Below the pieces are notes generated by a model, which worked only from the letters and a program-made list of their open reading frames with translations, ran no database searches and was not told the origin of the DNA. DNA of 64,000 nt from Siphonodentalium dalli (Eukaryota > Mollusca > Scaphopoda > Gadilida > Siphonodentaliidae), in NCBI GenBank assembly GCA_032622095.1, contig CP136067.1:181138556-181202555 (forward strand), written 5' to 3'. The translations under genes were made by a program, and so were the position numbers. Positions 40,301 to 54,839 of this stretch are shown here, one piece after another; position 1 is the first letter of the stretch, and the number at the start of each line of letters is the position of its first letter.

Positions 40301-43300
40301 GGCGCGGTTTCGAACCCCGGCATGGGGACCGAATTTCAAGCTTGATGTGAGTTGGGGGACACTTCAATGTGCCATTCCAATCGATACATGTCCATTGCGA
40401 TAAGAAATGAGAATTTGTTCAAGCGGACTGAAGCAAGTACATTTGAATGAACACTCATACTGTGCCTCCAAAGGTCTGATATAAATATAAGTACTTATAT
40501 TCATGTTTGTCAGCATATGTCTGCCATGCATGCCGTGAATCTCTACTCTTGCTAACTCCCGCAGAGATAATATGTGACCCGCCATATCAAATCCAGTCGC
40601 AAGTCGGGATTTTTTTTACCCTGTGCCAATGCATTCTCTTATATATGCGAGTCGACCATAGGTCGCCTCGCATATATAAGAGAATGCATTGGCCTAACAA
40701 TTTTTTACAATTTTAATAATTTGTTCTTGTATTCTTTAACAATTTTATAATTTTACCCACACAGTGCCCCAGACAAACATGAGCAGACGACACTCTTCTA
40801 TATGCTTCTATATATGTGCGGGGCTCCCTGCAGGGTAATGGATGTTTTTTATTTTATGTCCTAAAAAATGTAAGAAACATTTATTTAAAAAAATTATAAA
40901 ACATTGTTAGGCCAATGCATTCTCTTATATATGCGAGGCGACCTATGGTCGACTCGCATATATAAGAGAATGCATTGGCACAGGGTTTTAAAAATCCCGA
41001 GTTACGACTGGAACCTTATAAAGTCGAAAAAATAACGCTGGGAATATATTTCTCAGTTCTATATTATCTGTTCCTTAATAATATACTTCACTGTAGGTCG
41101 AAATTGTACGATTTTAGTGACTTTTTGAGCAAATTTCTTTGGAATTATGGAATTTCTACCGGGTAGTTAACTCCATGTTTATTGCGATATCGTCTCACAA
41201 ATCGGTATCAGCATGCAACCTCGAACTGGGACCACCCCTAAGGTGTGGTAGATTATTTAGCAACAAATATAAACAAAGAAATATATTTCCTGCCTTGTTT
41301 GTTCAATGTTATACAGTTCCCTGTTAGAACGGGTTAGAGCATCAAAAAGTTCCCGGGTTTTGTACTTGTGGAATATTATCTATATACGGGCGTCAGACAG
41401 AGTAGACCTTCATGACATGGACTAACCTGCCATGTGTTTAGCGACCGCACACTCCATCGTCCATCGTCCAGGCGTCCTTGGTTCAAACGAGGCAGCAACG
41501 AAGATAGCTGGGTACACAGACACGGACGTCGTGCTATGGACATGAAACAAAACTAGATGCACAGATCGGTCACCCTTTACCCAACAGAACGGCCCTGTGC
41601 CAATGCATTCTCTTATATATGCGAGTCGACCATAGGTCGCCTCGCATATATAAGATAATGCATTGGCTTAACACATTAAAAATTATAAAATTGTTAAAGA
41701 ATGTAAGAAAAAATGGTAAAAAGTGTTAAAAAAAGTTTTTTTTAGGCCAATGCATTCTCTTATATATGCGAGGCGACCTATGGTCGACTCGCATATATAA
41801 GAGAATGCATTGGCACAGGGCATAACTGTAACTATCACAATGTGGTCAAGGAGCCGGTTCCAATGATATCCATATTTGTATGGTTCTATTGAGACAGACC
41901 GAAGATATTTTCGGCTGTTGAAGCTTTATTTGGCCGGTGTTGGCCGGTTTGTTGGGTAAAGGGATGCCTAAAAATATGGTGCTGGACATTTGCAGAACGA
42001 GGTTCCCGAGAGGATGAATTTAGTGATGCTACTCCACTCAGCGGGCTAGCATTACCAAATTCACCCTCTGTGGACCTCGATGAACCTATCTGCACCAGGA
42101 TATTTTGAAGTAGCATAATAAGTATTATCTCTGTATATAAAAGAATAGAATACCTCTGTAATGTGCGCGAAACGAACACAGGGGCCAGGCTGCTAACGCA
42201 CAACCACTCTGCATATATATATATAGGCATCATCTTCTCTGGAAGGTATTTTTATTATCAAATTGGCAAGGTTTTTTGTTTCTTCCGAAATTTCTTTGGT
42301 ATGATTTTTTTTCAGTTTAGTGTTTCTACTGATATCCACAAATTGGCAGACGACACAATTCATAATCGATATAATAATAATAATAATAATGATAAATACA
42401 TGGAATACTTATAGTATACATGAACTATATGTATGATTAGGAAAGACTTACTGCATGGTTGATGAGAAAAAAGGGTCCATTGTCAGCACTTACCAATAAA
42501 GAGCGTTCTATGCGATATCGTGCATACCATGTTCAAGATTTATAAAAAAGCATTCAAGTGCGGACAGGTGAAACAATTAATACATTCATGTCACTTTGGT
42601 AAAGCATTTCTATATACTATTGTGTCCGTAGAATAAGTTTATCTCGTATTTATTGACCTAGTTTGATCACCAGAACGTGACAAACACAAAGAATCATATA
42701 TAGAGAGGTATATCGTTCAAATTTAAGGCCTAAATATTACAGGTTATTTAAATATAAAATAAATTAACAGCTTAGTCGATCCAATTCATTATTATTTCTC
42801 AATATTGATGCTACATTTTTTATCTAAACAGATTTTTATGTCGAAAAACGTTTCTTATTTTTAAAGAACAAATTTCTTAACTTAGAAAAAAATCTTGAAA
42901 CAAGAACAAACAAGAAATATATCTTTCGTTTGAGAAACCATTTTCTTAATAAGAAAATGGTTTCTCAAATGAAATATTTATTTCTTAATTGTTTCTTTTT
43001 TCAAGATTAAATCTATCATATTTGAGAAAACTATCTCTTGTCTGGTGGGATATTCTTAAAAGTTCTTAACGTAACATACTTGAGGGGAATATTTTCTCAA
43101 AATAAGATTTATTTGCCGTAATATTTCTTGTTTTAAGGAATTGTTTTCTTATCAAGAAATTATTTTTAGCAGTGTAAAGATAACAGCTCCCGGCAAATCA
43201 GAATGCGTATTTATAGCGACAAATATTCAAATTGAATGATCCATTTATATAAATTTTCGTTTTCGCGGAACGGTTCTATAGGAAAACGGCGAATTGGCAA

Positions 43301-46300
43301 TGCATGAATCTGAATATTATTCTGTATACTCAAAACGCTATTTTTAGAAGTTTTTAATAGATAATCGTTCGCAGGCCTTTTTCTATAATTCGTTGCATGA
43401 TCCGGGTTTTATTGCTCTGAATTTGACAACGAAAATCCTAAATAACCACTATTGTGAAACCAAACCGTTTGACCCATTCAGTGTTTCCTGTTGTATGTAC
43501 GGACTTTAAAGATACGGACGGCGTTGACGGTGGATTGCTGTTCAAATATGTCAAAAACCGCCATAAACAGAAGGAATAGTAAGATATAGACAGACTTCGA
43601 TCTTATGGCAATCAGAAATAAAGCATAAACAGTATGTTATTGTCAATTTCCCCCCTTTGTTATGTAAACAAAAGCAAAAAAACGTTACGTTTCCTGGCTT
43701 TTATTTAGATCCGGATATGGTAAATATAAAGAGCGTTATTTGTTACTGTTTTCCTGATATGGAAATTATAAAGAGCGTTTATATGATTTTTGTGTGCTTA
43801 ACCAACATAATTGCGCTGTGTTAATGTAAACAGAAGCACAACTTCTTTAACACGAACAGATAATATATTGACGACAATATACTGTTTACGCGCTGATTAT
43901 GTTTGGCATATGAGCGGAACTGTATATATTTGGTGTTCCTACTGTTGATGGCGAATTGAACAAATATAAACATTTCTGCAACGAACGCCGCCCGTGCCTT
44001 TAATGTATTGGAGTTTGAAGATATAGAAGGATATAACAGTACATTGAGCAGCATTACTGATTTACTGTCAATAATGAAAGTTCCATACATGAACGAAAAT
44101 TCATCACCAAAAGTAACAAATTGGTGCATGTATAAACCAACATTTTCGTTTCCAACCTAATACATAACGTGATATACATATGGCTCTATGCTACCAGATA
44201 CATAACGTGATATACCTATGGCTCTCGGCTACCAGATACATAACTTGATATACCTATGGCTCTCTGCGACCAGATTTTGCCCGTGGACCAATAGGCTATG
44301 GATGTCGATTTCCGTTCCCATGCCAATCACGTGCAGAGCGACACTGCTGCCTTCGCATAGCTGTGGGCGTGGCATGTTTCCATAGACGTAACCATTAATA
44401 GCATGCATCTTGTTACTGCTGACGAAGCTACGGTCTTCATTAGAGAACAGAGTTTGACATTGTGAGGGATCGCCACATTTCTGTATGTTGGCGTCCATAA
44501 AGTGGCTTAGATTTTCGTCGACTACGGATAGCATCACTGTTATTTCCTTGTCAACATCCATTCGGTCTCCGTTAGCATCCAGGGTGCCTGTATAATACAA
44601 AATAAGCAATATTGCAGAACTCATGTGTGGAATACCTTATATCTCGTCCGCAAAAATATGAAACTATTTTACATCAAACAACAATTATATTGCTGCGACG
44701 AAGCATTTCGACCACTTACTAATTCTATTTAATTTAATTTTTAAAAGCACTTGCCTCAGGATTTTCAATTTATTAGTTCGCAGTTACCTTACAAATGGAC
44801 AAGCTTCCAATCCATACATACAATCGGATTAATTGTCTGTATATTGTCTCCCAAAGCACGACGAGAACCAATATCGCATATATATTTATTTATTATTAGA
44901 CATAACACTGTTGTTATCGAACTCTATGTGAATATCGCTTCAACTCTTAATAAAATCTGAGAACCATTTGGTTCTTCACACATGCCGATGGTTCCGGAAA
45001 GAACCCGTGTGGTTCCAAGGGTGGTATGTGGACCAAATATAGACATCCTTGGTTCAATCTTGAGTTCCAAGAGAATTTCAATTCAGTGGAAGATCCAGTA
45101 TTTCACATCTCGACTGTGAGAGAATGGTAGGATGTATACATGTGCATGGGGTGACAGCCTCCAGTTTGTGTGATATTCAGAGTTTGGGACAGGTCCAGAT
45201 GTTAGCGTATTCATAATGGTGCTCTATTTTTTTTCACATAACCTGATGAATTCTTAATTCGAGTACACAAAGTTGCAGGCAACATTCAAGTTAACAAACA
45301 TTTGTCAAGAAACACACAAATAAATTAAATACACAATAAAGCGTATACGGTAGACCAAGTATGAGGCCCCCACCCCAGCCCCCATGGAATACGGAATACC
45401 ACTTAACACAGAGGGTGGAATACGGAATACCAGTTAACAGCCATATGGAATACATAAAAAAGATATGAAAACTTCATTTTTTGGAAGGTCGGCGTACGAA
45501 TACCGGTATTTTTGGAATACCAAATACCTCCTAACAGAGGGGGCGGAATACGGCGTACCTCATAACAGGGCATGGAATACGGCGTACGAAAAAAAAGGGG
45601 GGGGGCCTCAAGTATTCTCGGCCCACAACAGCTTGAGTTATTGGTTGGGTGATGCCAATCGATATCCCAAGCTCACCCCTGGTCATGTGGTCCTGCTGAA
45701 TTTTTATGATGCGGGTAGGGCAAACTGATGCTGTGACGAATATACCGTTATTGTTTTCTAAAGTTATCATTTTCGTGGTTTTTGGATAATCCGAGCGATT
45801 TGAGAGAACAAAAACCGTACGTGTATTTAAAAAAATATAATAATGCCTGCGCTGGTGTTTCTAAAACGACGTGAATAACCATCTTGATTATTGTTGATTT
45901 TTAACAACTAATACAACCAGTTTTAGAAATATTTCGCAAGAATTATGTTGCTGTATGTTTGATATACGCATAATGGCTTTTTCTGGATTTGATCAGATTA
46001 TCGGAACACCGCGAAAAAGATAAATTAAAAGATGTAACGGTACTTTTTGTTAACAGCATCAGTTTTCCCCAACAGCATCATAGTAATTCAACATGACCCA
46101 ACCTCATCATAGCATATTAGCAGGACCAATTGACGAGGGGTGAAGCTAGTGCAGACCGAGGCGACTTGATCTAAACACACTCTTGTTGTGTGGTCTTTTT
46201 TTCAAATTGCGTGCAAAAATGTCATCTCAATGTAAGCTGTATAACAATGCAATAATCCAACGCACATTCATTAATTTTTTTTATTAATGCATGTATTATG

Positions 46301-47591
46301 TATGGAAGCGTATTGGTGCCATTTTGAAAAAAAAAAATTGGCCCAGTAAGTGCTAATTAGCACATACATATCAGCTAATTAGCTGATAATATCAGCTAAT
46401 TAGCACATACGTATCAGCTAATTAGTTGATACTAACAGCTAATTGGCACATAATAAGTGCTAATTAGCACATACATATCAGCTAATTTGCTGATAATAAC
46501 AGCTAATTAGCTGATAATATCAGCTAATTAGCACATACGTATCAGCTAATTAGCTGATAATAATTTTCGAGAACGGTAAGGATTTCGACCGATTTGACGG
46601 CATGAGTGGGTGGCCGGCCCCAAATACCACCTAGAAACACCCCGACCCCCACCCATCACCCCCGGCGGTGCCACCCCGAGGGGAGTGAAAATGGGGTATG
46701 GTCGGGGTGTTTCTAGGTGGTATTTGGGGCCGGCCACCCACCCATGCCGTCAAATCGGTCGAAATCCTTACCGTTCTCGAAAATTATTATCAGCTAATTA
46801 GCTGATACGTATGTGCTAATTAGCTGATATTATCAGCTAATTAGCTGTTATTATCAGCTAATTAGCTGATATGTATGTGCTAATTAGCACTAACTATGTG
46901 CTAATTAGCTGTTATTATCAGCTAATTAGCTGATACGTATGTGCTAATTAGCACTTACTGGGCCAATTTTATTTTTTTCAAAATGGCACCAATACGCTTC
47001 CATAATTATGCCTGCTATATGCTCCGGGAAATATCGTAACGCTCTGGCGAATTTCGGCGATTAAATAACTTTAAAGCACGTGTGTCGCACAGCCAACCGT
47101 GTCATCCTCATGCACTTATAACATATGATAATGACGATGATTTTCACTAAGTATAATAATTTAAAGTAGTCGATAAGATCTCAACGTTTGCCTATAATCA
47201 TATAATTTAAAGATGCGTTATCCGAATTAACGCCCCATAAGTACTATTCTTCGGCTTCGGGGGTAATCAATATTTAGTGTAAACATATTTTTTATTTCCA
47301 AATCCAAACAAATAAAATAATATAGATGACATAAATATACAAAATATAAGAGTTAATTATGGAAATGAGAATCAGACAACAAGCCAGAGGGCTTATATGA
47401 AGTCTTCTCCTCTTTGGCGACATGCCCCTTCCCCAATAAGTGAGGGGGGTATCGATCAGACGGGAAGGAATTGAAATAATGCATGTTTTAAGAGAAATGG
47501 AGATATATAACTAAATTTGAATTAGGGGTGGAAGAAGATAGTGTTAGGGATAGCACGAGGCAGGGATATATATATAGCGAGAGAGATAGAT

Positions 47592-47634
<43 letters not shown>

Positions 47635-50600
47635 GTGAGAAAGTAGAAGACAGGAGGGGGGCAGATGAATCGTGAACTGATGACAGTGGTGGGGAATTTT
47701 CAATAATTGAGTTGTTGCGTGATTAAAATTATGCTATTTGATTCGAGTTGAGGAACCCACTCATCAAAGCTCAGAGTGATCAGATATTGATTTTTGAAGT
47801 TTTTTATTTCTCGAGATGTTCAATTATTTGTGGCCCAGAAAAACGTGGTCAAGCGGACAAAATTGCGGATGAAGATGGATAACTCTAAAATCAAGTGGTA
47901 ATACGGCTAAATTTCGTGATACTTAAGATACATAGTTGACAGTGGTTAGTATTATTTTGTTGCAATAATTCGATTCTGATAACTAAAGCCTATTTTGAAG
48001 AAATGTTGTTGTTGTTGTTGTATCTTGATGATATGGGGACCGTCTTTAACTGCGTTGTGCATGATTTTGCTTGAGCTGTTACGGGTTTGGCGGCTTGTTC
48101 ACATCAAAACCATGCGTATATTTAAATGTTGCGCATATAATTATAGAGTAATTCCCTAAATAATCGACTCCTTAACCACAGCAAAATTATGGGTGACTTT
48201 TCAGGATTTAGTCTGAAATATGGCTTGCTGCCATTCATCGGAAAGCTCTCGCTGAGAGCTTTCCGATGATCACCATGAGCTTTGGTGAGTGGGTTCATCG
48301 ACTCTAATTAAGTATTTTTCACCCCCGAAGCCAAAGAAATAGTAAATTAGGAGCGTCTGATCGAATTGAGTACCTTTAAACATTTTTTATTATGTATCTC
48401 ACTTGCAATTGCATGTTATATATGCTTATATCACATGAAACCCCTATAATATCATTGAAAAAATCCATTAGATATTTTCTTATCTATCACTAGTGTGTAA
48501 TCGCCGCGTGCTTCCCGGGATACTTGGCATCGCGCCAGGTAAATTATACCACGCGGATTAATACTATTTAGCGCTTGACACCAATACCAGACATAGCAAA
48601 ATGATTGCTTTATTCGTTAAAGTTCAATTTGTGTCCAACTTCGTTGCACTAACGAAAATAGTCACAAAAACAAAGAGGCAAATTAGGAGACTATATATTT
48701 CGTCGCAAGACAGAGCACGCAATACTGCCGTGTACGTGTGTGAAGCGTCTCAACCAACGCCGTGCATGTATTTATTTTACATGCATTTTTCAGCGTATTT
48801 TAAAGATTTTGATTTGTTAAAAAGGCATAAAGCTCAAGTTTTGTTTCATGTGATATACAAGATCTTCAACTCGTTATGTTGGGATATAAGATTTCATGAA
48901 ACTCGTTTGATAAATTTGATTCATAATTGAATTTCGTCTACGACTCGATGTGAATCAAATTTATCGAACTCATTTCATAAAAAACATAACGAGTTGGAAA
49001 TCCTCTCTATATATATAGCTGATATGTGCTTTGCTTTTGTTTTGTTTGTTTAATTTATTCCTGTTATATTAAAAAAGTTCACAGTACAATATTAAGGCTG
49101 TCATAATTTATCCAACCCAACTAGACGTAATGGTAATGTAATGAATTACTTTGAAAGTAATGGTAATTAATGGTAACAAAACATACAAGTAATGGTAATG
49201 TATTACTTTGCAAAGTAATGTACACATCCCTGAATTGAATTGGTACTAAAAACTTAGCGCACAATAGTATACCGCGCGCGAATTTAATACGAGCATTGAA
49301 GGTATATATATATGTTTCGACAGTTAAGAAATCATGGAGCGGAATATGTCCTCATATGACGTCATAAATTGTAAAAGATTGCTCAGGGATTACACTTTGT
49401 TAATAATTATTGTCGTTAAAAGCCAGGTGCAGAGCAATTAGCTTTTAAACTCGCATTGATGAGATCCAAAGATGACAGTGAAACTGAAAAGTTAAAAACA
49501 TTTACAATAATATGATCACGCACCTAGATTTGCTGTAGGTAAAATTTAATGATGCATAATCTGATTAAACGGCCCCAAATTAACATTTCTTCGGCTGCGG
49601 GGGTATATTTTTTTTATTTCAGCTAGTCAAGGAGTCCACCCCTAGAAACTCTGAGTTATCTAATTTCGATTTGTGAAATTTGTTAATTTTATCCATCTCG
49701 AATTGTTCTAGAAGTATACGGAATGCGCGGCCGCCGTCACGAGAGCTCGAGAGACCACGAGAGTTCGGTCACGCAATGTCGCGGTTTGCTGTGGCTTTAG
49801 TTATCAGAATCGATTAATTACCCAAATAATAATGCTAACCACTTGCATGTCAACTGTTGTACAAAAAAAATAAATATCCAAAACATGTAATATATCAACA
49901 ATTTGTTCAACGAAATTTGGTACGGAGAGTATGTCAGTCGGCTCGTCGAATATTTGCTATAGGCCGCCAAATATTCCAGGTGGTGAAAAATAACAGATTT
50001 CAAAATCGATATCTGATAACTCTGAGCTTTGATAGGTGGGTTCCTCGACTCGAATCAAATATATTTTACCTGTAAATAGCATGCAATTATCGCGCAAGAA
50101 TCAATCATACAGGTATTTGAAGGCAGATGTTAGTAGGACCGTTACATGCAGTGACGTGCCTAGCTGGTCTCCGTTTGAAGGGGTGGGGCGGGGGGTGTCC
50201 ACATTGAAACTTCCAACTTCACCCCTCTTAATCCAGAACAAACTGATATTAGAGTTAAAATTTTAACTTATAATTAAATTATTAAATTTAAATTTAAATT
50301 TTAAAATTAGACAATATAATGGTAGCTGAAATATTACGTTAGAATGAAAATATTAAATTAGAGCTAAAATGATAAGTTAGAATTAAAATATTATATTACA
50401 ATTATGACCCTTTCTACCCTCCATACATCCAGGTGCCGGTTCTCTCCATGTTTTTGTTGTTCGGCATCTGTTTTCGAAGTTTTGGAACAATAATCCTAGA
50501 ATTGTTTTTACTTGATCGATTAGCGTTGGAATTTAAAGAATCGGTTCAGGCGTTTGTAAATCATGGCCGTTAGAAGTGAGGATGTTTTCGCTTCTGTTAT

Positions 50601-53600
50601 CTCCTTGGTAACGTATATATGATATCTTAATATTATTCGCTTTTGAATTTTTCTCAGTATCGAAATCAACAAACTATATTTTCTCTCTGAACTGATCCAT
50701 CTGCCTCAAGGACACCAGGTGCCTCTTACGATCTTTCTCCAGAAATTTTTCCAGCACACCATTTTCGCTCGTCAAACAACTGGATTCGTCCCGGATATCA
50801 TTGAAATATTAAATCGGTATGCCCTGTATCATGTCCTAACATCATACGTGAAAACTGGAATTTTCCCAACGAAATCTTCTTGGAAAAATCTTGTGCAGAC
50901 AGCAGTCCGACATAATTATTATCGAGAATGGTGCCGGTCTGTGTCAGTCGATCGAAACCTCGATGTCTTTAAAATTGTACACGGAGACCCAGCATCATGC
51001 TGGAACATTTGGAGGATCCTACGAGAATACCCACGTTTTAATAAAGAACTGCGAAATCTTGCCTTGTTGCTAAACAAGACAACATACAGTAATAATTTGA
51101 CATGATGTACATGTAAAAATACATATAACAATGAGTTAATACATGCAATTCGCGACTGTAATTCAACCTGTTCTGTCTTCCTGAGGAACGACTATCTGGA
51201 ATACATAACTGACCAATACGGCGTGGCCGTCTTTCTGTATATAGACTCGTTAAGTGATATTGAACTTTGTGCTTTTCTACTCGGCACCGACGTCATGCAG
51301 TCGCCAGTGGAAATAGCACAACGCATGGATCAAATAGTTATCGACACTGCTTCATTTCTGTTCGTCTTGTGTCAACTGATTCGAGGACAATAAGTGCATT
51401 ATTAATCCATGACGTTGGAATGTCGACATCGGCTCTCACATCCAAATGGACATATTTGAGCCATATGGGACATATGAGACAGTAAACATATTACGGCGGA
51501 GCCACTCCGCAAACACAGTGTATATTATTGTTCCATTTATATGAACTATACATATTCTTCTCCATATTGGAGGTCCGCAATAAATATATAGAAATAAAAA
51601 GCGTTTATTTTACTTCTGTGCGAAAAATTAATAAATTAATTAAGGAGCGTTTGTCAGACTTCTTTCGAAAAGTTGAAAACGGCTGAAAAATGGCATTTGT
51701 TTTTCAGAGCATATGCAGCCGGTATATCAATAGTTCGTTTATTTATCGACCTATCGTATCCGTCGCTTCAAATTACGTAGAAAAAAAATGAAGGTTCGAA
51801 TGAGCCATGTCCGTTTAAATTTAAATAGTTTTAAATTTATCGTTTTAACGATACGCCCATGAGAATGACAGTGGTCTAACCAGCGTATATGGTGAGGGGA
51901 CTGATTTTTGACTTGCAGTTTGCATCAGTGTATCTGTATCACTATTACATTTCCATCAGTGTATCTGTATCACTAACTTTTCCATCAGTGTATCTGTACC
52001 ACTAACTTTTCCATCAGTGTATCTGTATCACTAACCTTTTCGGCAGATGCTGATGACACCAACCAGTCCTGTGCTAATATCAGCCGCTGTGTTAAGATGG
52101 CTGTGATAGACATATGGGATACAGTTCGGATCACCGGAGCCCGGAGCCATGTTCCATGTCACGTTCCAGTATAGACTGTATGCAGGGTCAGATGATGACG
52201 CGACGTCGCCGAACCTCGTACGACCAGTCGTCCCGTCTTCGTAGAAAGCACCTGTCGAAATTAATATCATAGAGGATTCGCAAACGCAAGATTCATGATC
52301 TACAATGTTTCGATGATGATCATGCTGATGATTAGGCAAAAGGAAATTAAATGTCTGGGTTGGGTTACCAGCCGGAAAAATATAGAGTTGGTAGATAAGT
52401 TTGAAATTATATTTTTTTAATAAATTTTTTATTTTGACTAATTTTTATGACTTTCCATGTGCGTATTTTGAAATAAAACTATTTTTGATTATTTTTGTAT
52501 AAATTATAATATTACACAATACTTTTTCTAAGAAATCATCCTATTATGAGATGCTGAAACATGTTTTTTTGTGTATGAAATATTTTGAGAAAAAAATTAA
52601 TAGATTTTCTTAAAACCATGAAAAAAACGTTAGGGAAGTGGGTTTAAAATAGGGTCGGTAGGGAAATATTTTTTTCTTTGGCCTTATGATGACGATTGTT
52701 TTGTGGTTATTAAATTGAGCGAGCAAGGAGTTCAATATATTCCATTGTTTAAATTTTAAAATGATATAGATTTTTTTAAATCAAAACCATTAAACGATCC
52801 AAATATGCACGGGAAGCCTGTTTTATCTAGGATATGTGTATTTACGAGAAATTTCCGGAAGATCTAGTCAGATGCAACCCTTTGTTTGACCCTTGTTAAG
52901 TCTTAATTAAGAGATAAGTATGTCTTAATTAAGAGATACATAAGTCTTAATTAAGAGACACGCAAGTCTTAATTAAGAGATACGTAAGTCTCAATTAAGA
53001 GTTACGTAAGTCTTAATTAAGAGATAGTAAATATTAATTAAGAGATACGTAAGTCTTAATTAAGAGATAAGTAAGTCTTAATTAAGAGATAACATAGTTT
53101 TAATTAATAGACAGTAGCTATATTCTTAATTATGAGAAAAAATTGTCTTAATTATGAGAAAAATTAGTCTTAATTGTGAGAAAATAAGGAGAAAATAAAT
53201 AAGTCTTAATTAAGAGATAATTGCGGAATTTTATATTCTAGTGTGGCCCCAATACGCCACCATACGTCATATAGACACGAGTGGCCTTCGTTATAGTTTA
53301 TAATTTTGAAATAACAGTTACCAAAGTATGAAAATGTCCTCAAGAATATACTAATAGTACAGTATAATGACAGTACCAAGAATATACTAATAGTACAGTA
53401 TAATGACAGTACCAATGTGATATACTAATATTACAGTATAATGACAGTACCAATGTGATATACTAATAGTACAGTATAATGACAGTACCAATGTGATATA
53501 CTAATAGTACAGTATAATGACAGTACCAAGAATATACTAATAGTACAGTATAATGACAGTACCAATGTGATATACTAATAGTACAGTATAATGACAGTAC

Positions 53601-54787
53601 CAAGAATATACTAATAGTACAGTATAATGACAGTACCAATGTGATATACTAATAGTACAGTATAATGACAGTACCAATGTGATATACTAATAGTACAGTA
53701 TAATGACAGTACCAAGAATATACTAATAGTACAGTATAATGACAGTACCAATGTGATATACTAATAGTACAGTATAATGACAGTACCAAGAATATACTAA
53801 TAGTACAGTATAATGACAGTACCAATGTGATATACTAATAGTACAGTATAATGACAGTACCAATGTGATATACTAATAGTACAGTATAATGACAGTACCA
53901 AGAATATACTAATAGTACAGTATAATGACAGTACCAATGTGATATACTAATAGTACAGTATAATGACAGTACCAATGTAAGAATATACTAATAGTACAGT
54001 ATAATGACAGTACCAATGTGATATACTAATAGTACAGTATAATGACAGTACCAATGTGATATACTAATAGTACAGTATAATGACAGTACCAATGTGATAT
54101 TCCACAAATCACACTTAATTAACCCTTTACCCAACAGAAGGGCCCTGTGCCAATGCATTCTCTTATATATGCGAGTCGACCATAGGTCGCCTCGCATATA
54201 TAAGAGAATGCATTGGCTTAACACATTAAAAATTATAAAATTGTTAAAGAATGTATGACAAAATGGTAAAAAGTGTTAAAAACAGATTTTTTTTAGGCCA
54301 ATGCATTCTCTTATATATGCGAGGCGACCTATGGTCGACTCGCATATATAAGAGAATGCATTGGCACAGGGCATAACTGTAACTATCACAATGTGGTCAA
54401 GGAGCCGGTTCCAATGATATCCATATTTGTATGGTTCTATTGAGACAGACCGAAGATATTTTAGGCTGTTGAAGCTTTATTTGGCCGGTTTTGGCCGGTT
54501 TGTTGGGTAAAGGGTTAAGACAATATTTTATTGGAACTAAACAAACCAAAAGTACAAACAATACATAGACATGAGTCACATGACATATGATTATAAAATG
54601 TTCAAAAGAGGATTAGGCAACAAGCATAGGAGCTTTGGTTAAGTCCTATCCTCAGAAAATAAATGTTACCTCATGTATCTTGGACTCTTGTGTGAGCGGA
54701 GGGAGGGATGGAGGGAGGGAAATAGAGAGGGAGAGTGTGTGTATGAGAGAGTTTGTGTGTGTGTATGTGAGAGAGAGAGAGTGAGAG

Positions 54788-54839
<52 letters not shown>

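Noticed and set aside
40241-40330. Functional tRNA gene
   Set aside because: A and B boxes are present but the acceptor stem and anticodon arm do not pair convincingly.
46546-46801. Two nearly identical 63-codon frames on opposite strands
   Set aside because: A product of the perfect inverted repeat in the 704 bp element, not of two genes.
47488-47703. Leu/Ser-rich frame resembling a membrane peptide
   Set aside because: It is the GA microsatellite read on the minus strand.
53333-54105. Regular direct repeats with spacer-like segments, CRISPR-like at first sight
   Set aside because: Units are head-to-tail, the 'spacers' are only two recurring joiners, and this is animal DNA: it is a minisatellite.
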